Below, one piece after another: positions 60,567 to 64,000 of a stretch of 64,000 nucleotides of DNA; positions within the stretch are counted from its first letter, which is position 1; each line of letters opens with the position of its first letter. The notes under the pieces were generated by a model. It made no database searches. It was not told the origin of the DNA and worked only from the letters and a program-made list of their open reading frames with translations. The translations under genes were made by a program, and so were the position numbers. The stretch lies in NCBI GenBank assembly GCA_037957365.1, contig JARHVA010003528.1:62001-126000 (forward strand), read 5' to 3'. Source of the DNA: Torreya grandis (taxonomy: Eukaryota; Streptophyta; Pinopsida; Cupressales; Taxaceae).

Positions 60567-61422
60567 ATGGATTCTTTTCAACTTAAACCCCTAACACCCT
60601 TCAACTATCATGAATGGAAGGTAAAAATGTCAATCATTCTTAGAAGCAAAGGGTTGTATAAGATCACCATGGGTACTGAAGTAGAACCCAGCACTGATGC
60701 TAAAAAGGTTAAGTGGTACAATCGTAGTGATGAAGCCTATAGATTACTGAGCTTGTCTATGTCTCCAAAACTTCTCTTCCATTTAGAAACTACCAAGACT
60801 CCCAAATACATATGGGACACCTTAGAACTCTTATTTGGGAAGCTTGATGAGATGAGAGGTCATGAGCTCGAAAATGAACTCATAAGTCTAAGTCTTAGCA
60901 ACTTTGACACCCTACATGACTTCTTCACTAAGTTTAAGGCCTTTAGATTGCAATTGAAAAAATGTAGGATAGAGAAGAAAGATGATCAACTCATTCTTTC
61001 TATTCTCACAAATTTAGGTCCAAGCTATTCAATCTTTGTCTCCACTTTCCATGCCACAAAAAGTGCCCTTGGCACTACATAGAAAATGCCTTCTTTGGAT
61101 TCATTCATTGCTGACTTGACTAGGGAGTAAGATAAGCTAATTCAAATGGGCACAATGAATTCTACTCAACCCCAAGCTTTGATAGTTGGAATGGTAAGGA
61201 TAAGACTTCAACAAAGGAGAAGAAGAAAGAAAACAACAATCCTGCCAAAAACACTGAGTCTTCCTCTTCCGATGCTAAACCTAAGAAGGAAAAGGTTAAG
61301 TGTGCCTATTGTAAAAAAATAGGGCATGATGAACATAAATGCATGAAGAAACAAATAGATCACCTAACTCATCTTCTAGAGAAGCACAACATAGGTGTTC
61401 CTGAGTCCATCAAGTAGAATTC
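60567..61422 (+). pseudogene. gag: C2 gag (broken)
   Basis: ATG at 60567 starts MDSFQLKPLTPFNYHEWKVK, a copia Gag opening. The first 171 codons (to 61082) are open and include TPKYIWDTLELLFG and LHDFFTKFKAFRLQL of the UBN2-type gag domain. One stop (61080-61082) and a frame change near 61190 follow. The CCHC knuckle CAYCKKIGHDEHKC (61301-61342) is intact, preceded by a Lys/Glu-rich linker. Nucleocapsid and capsid functions are taken from the family. Confidence 0.85.
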
Positions 61423-62870
61423 ATCTACCCAAGATTCTACCAAGGCAAAAGGTAAGGGTAAGGAGAAAGAAAAGGGAAAGACCCTTGTAGCAACTATATC
61501 TTCTACAACATCATGGGTCATTGATTCAAGTGCTTCTCACCACATGGGCTCTTCACTAGTTGAGTTTTCATCTTTAGAGCCTTGTAGCATGACTTCAATT
61601 AGTTTGGGTGATGACACATCAGTTTATGTTGTAGGGAGAGGGTCATTTGAAATGGAAGGAAGAACATTCAATAATGTTCTAAGTGTTCCCTCTCTTTCAA
61701 CCAATCTCCTATCAATGTACCAATTCACTCACATTGGTCAGGGCATAAGAGTTGAGTTTTCACCAGATTCAATGGCTATCAGGGAGTTGCATAGTGATAC
61801 TACAGTGGTAGTGGGTAGGGTAGATCACCAAGCAAGGTTATACACCTTCTCACATTTTGCACCAAATACTTCTCCAATAGCATTGCTGACTCCATTTAGA
61901 TGGAGTTAGTAAATTATGGCATGACCGGTTTGTTCACCTTAACTACCATTGCCTTGAACAACTTTGAAAAAATGACATGGTCATTGGCTTGCCTCGTGTC
62001 CAATTCTCAAAAGGACTTTGTGAGGGGTGCTCCCTTGGGAAGCATCTCGAAGCAAAATTTGACAAAGGCAAAGCTTGGAGGGCTTCACAACCTTTGGAGT
62101 TAGTCCACGATGATGTATTGGGACCCTTTCCCAAACTATCTTTCATAAGGGCCAAGTACATCCTCACTTTCATTGATGATTTCTCTAGGTACACTTGGAT
62201 ATATTTTCTCAAACAAAAGTCTAAAGTGTTTGAAAATTTCCTAGACTTCAAGGCTCTTATTGAGAAATAGAGTGAGAAATCCATCAAGGTTCTTCTAATT
62301 GATAATGGAGGGAGTATGCCAGCAATAGGTTTGAGCAATTTTGCATCACAAAGGGGATTGATTTGCAGTGCATAGTCACTTATAGTCCTTCACAGAATGG
62401 GGTTCTAGAATGCAAAAATAGGTTCTTGAAAGAGATGGGTAGCTATATGATTCACTCCAAATCCTTAGCACCATAGTACTGGGCCGAAGCCATCAATTGT
62501 GCTTGCTACATTCAAAACAGGGTTCTTCACAAAGATTTGAAAGGGATAACACCATTTGAAGCTTGGCATAAAAAGAAACCTGATGTTGATAACCTTAGGG
62601 TTTTCAGATCCCCAGCCATGGCCTGCATACCGAAGAAGAAACGTAAAGCTATGGAATGTCAGTCTAAGCCTTGCATCTTTGTAGGATATCTAGATGGTAT
62701 TAAGGGGTATCACCTTCTAGATATGACCACTCATGAGTTGTTCATTGAGAGAAGTGTCCATTTTCAAGAGAGTCTTAGAGACTCAACACTTGGCACTTCT
62801 TCTCCCTCATTAGATCTACTTCATGATGATTCCTCATCAAATTTAGATCAGCCACAATAGGTTCTTAAGC
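61423..62870 (+). pseudogene. pol: C2 protease and integrase (broken)
   Basis: Protease shows WVID followed by SSAS at 61523, so the catalytic Asp-Ser-Gly has become Asp-Ser-Ser. The open stretch 61544-61909 covers the rest of the protease region. The pre-integrase region comes in another frame: CEGCSLGKH with upstream His residues. Integrase shows LELVHDDVLGPF, FIDDFSRYTW and IDNGG. A base is lost after IDNGG near 62310. The third catalytic Glu (NGVLECKNRF) is kept. The end, FEAWHKKKPDVDNLRVF, lies in the open stretch 62537-62860. At least three frames are used. Confidence 0.85.
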
Positions 62871-64000
62871 CAGAGCCATCTTCTTCTTCTTCTTTAAATT
62901 TAGATAGTGAGGATAATGATGCAGAGTCATCCACCTTTAGTCAGTCAGAGGATGAGTTAGCACCTTACTCACCCACTTTTGGGCCACTTTGGGCCAAACA
63001 GACACTTGAGAGTGCTGACACTTGGGTAAGAGATCTTACAGATGACAGATGTACTAGGGGGATTTTTAGAGAGATCCACATGCCTTCTTTACATCAGTTT
63101 TAGATCCATAGACTTTTTGAGAGGCATCAGGGGTACCTGAGTGGGCTAATGCTATGGAGGAATAATATTCTTCCTTAATCAAAAATCACACTTGGGACTT
63201 GACTTCACTTCCTAAGGGAAGGAAGATGGTTTGATGTAGGTGGATATATCAGACCAAGTTTGAAATAGATGGGCCAATTGATAAGTGCAAGGTGTGATTG
63301 GTTGCCAAGGGTTTCTCACAAGTGGTAGGCATTGACTACTCAAAGACCTTTGAACTCATTGCAAAGATGACTTCTATCTGACTCACCTTGGCTATTGCCA
63401 TAGCACATGGTTGGGATGTGCACCAGATGGATGTGAAGAGTGCCTTTCTTCATGGAGACCTAGAGGAGGAGATCTACATGGAGTAGCCACCAAGATTTAT
63501 TCAAGATTCTTCCTTAGTATGTAGACTTAGGAAATCTATCTATGGCCTCAAATAGGCCCCTCAAGCATGGTACACCAAGATGGATTCCTTCCTTCTCATA
63601 GCGGGTTTCACTAGGTGCCATTCTGACCCTAATGTCTACTTCTTATGGTAGGATGATTCACTCCTAATTTTGGTTATATATGTTGATGACCTTTTGATTA
63701 TCGATAGTTCTCCATCAGCTATTGCAGTGGTGAAGGCATCTCTCTAAGATAGATTTGACATGACAGACTTGGGTTTGTTGCATTATTTCCTTGGCATCGA
63801 GATATCATAATCAAATTCAGGGATTTCTCTTTCATAACCTAAGTATGCTCTTGACTTATTGGCTTAGTTTCACATGGCTGATTACAATCCATCTCTGACT
63901 CCCTTTCTATCAGGAGTCAAGATTGAGGCTGACTTTTCTTCACCATTGGTTGATGCCACTCGGTATCGACAACTTGTTGGTAGTCTCATCTACTTGACTC
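62871..64000 (+). pseudogene. pol: C2 reverse transcriptase (broken, continues past the window)
   Basis: A Ser/Asp-rich linker leads to the RT: KCKV, stop, LVAKGFSQ, then [35 protein letters not shown] at 63679-63702, LGLLHYFLGIEIS, and YRQLVGSLIYLT at the window end. Stops replace what are Gln or Arg in relatives at several places (for example after IYGLK and after IYME). The catalytic YVDD is intact. RNase H is outside the window. Confidence 0.88.

Larger units (their letters stand above)
58878..64000 (+). mobile_element. C2: second Ty1/copia element, truncated by the window edge
   Basis: Likely 5' LTR 58878-59340, primer binding site 59350-59361, a long leader, gag from 60567, protease near 61523, integrase to about 62860, reverse transcriptase from about 63220 to beyond YVDDL (63679-63693). 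RNase H and the 3' LTR lie past 64000. The polyprotein is broken by at least three frame changes and many stops. The gag differs strongly from that of C1, so C2 is another copia lineage. Without the 3' LTR the left edge is a best guess. Confidence 0.82.

Overview
This window looks like nuclear DNA from a land plant with a large, repeat-filled genome. It is AT-rich, CpG-poor apart from one retrotransposon, and I found no ordinary host gene and no rRNA or tRNA gene. Everything recognisable is LTR retrotransposon, mostly old and broken, with nested insertions. A gymnosperm or another giant-genome plant would fit, but the sequence does not prove it.

Layout. (1) 11-14551 is one tandem array of a small retrotransposon read on the minus strand: LTR-internal-LTR-internal-(cut LTR)-internal-LTR-internal-LTR. 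The whole array is flanked by a single 5-bp target duplication, CATGA (6-10 and 14552-14556). Each internal part (about 1.9 kb) has an initiator-Met-type primer binding site, a polypurine tract and one broken gag-like gene (coiled coil, G-patch, two CCHC knuckles), with no pol. (2) 14557-25330 holds two decayed Ty3/gypsy relics, one minus (gag and protease, 15650-17852) and one plus (gag and protease, 21306-24375), with no reverse transcriptase seen in either. (3) 25330-34860 is AT-rich sequence with a cluster of five 26-bp motifs and a 482-bp TA/CA microsatellite. (4) 34864-36112 is the integrase-chromodomain end of a minus-strand chromovirus. (5) 36792-58415 is an old minus-strand gypsy element (E3), bounded by the duplication CCATT. 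Its left LTR is split by a second minus-strand element (G2, 37080-45330; two 2.6-2.7 kb LTRs around a 2.9 kb gag-only interior). Its right LTR is split by a complete Ty1/copia element (C1, 52607-58109, duplication AATCT). (6) 58878-64000 is a second copia element (C2) that runs off the right edge.

How the parts relate. The insertion order is readable: chromovirus debris, then E3, then G2 and C1 into the two LTRs of E3. Only C1, C2 and the chromovirus relic carry pol. The array element, G2, E3 and the two gypsy relics show gag or gag-protease only, so they would have depended on polymerase supplied by other elements. No gene here appears intact. In C1 and C2 nearly all in-frame stops sit where relatives have Gln, Arg or Trp, the pattern expected from decay of methylated cytosines.
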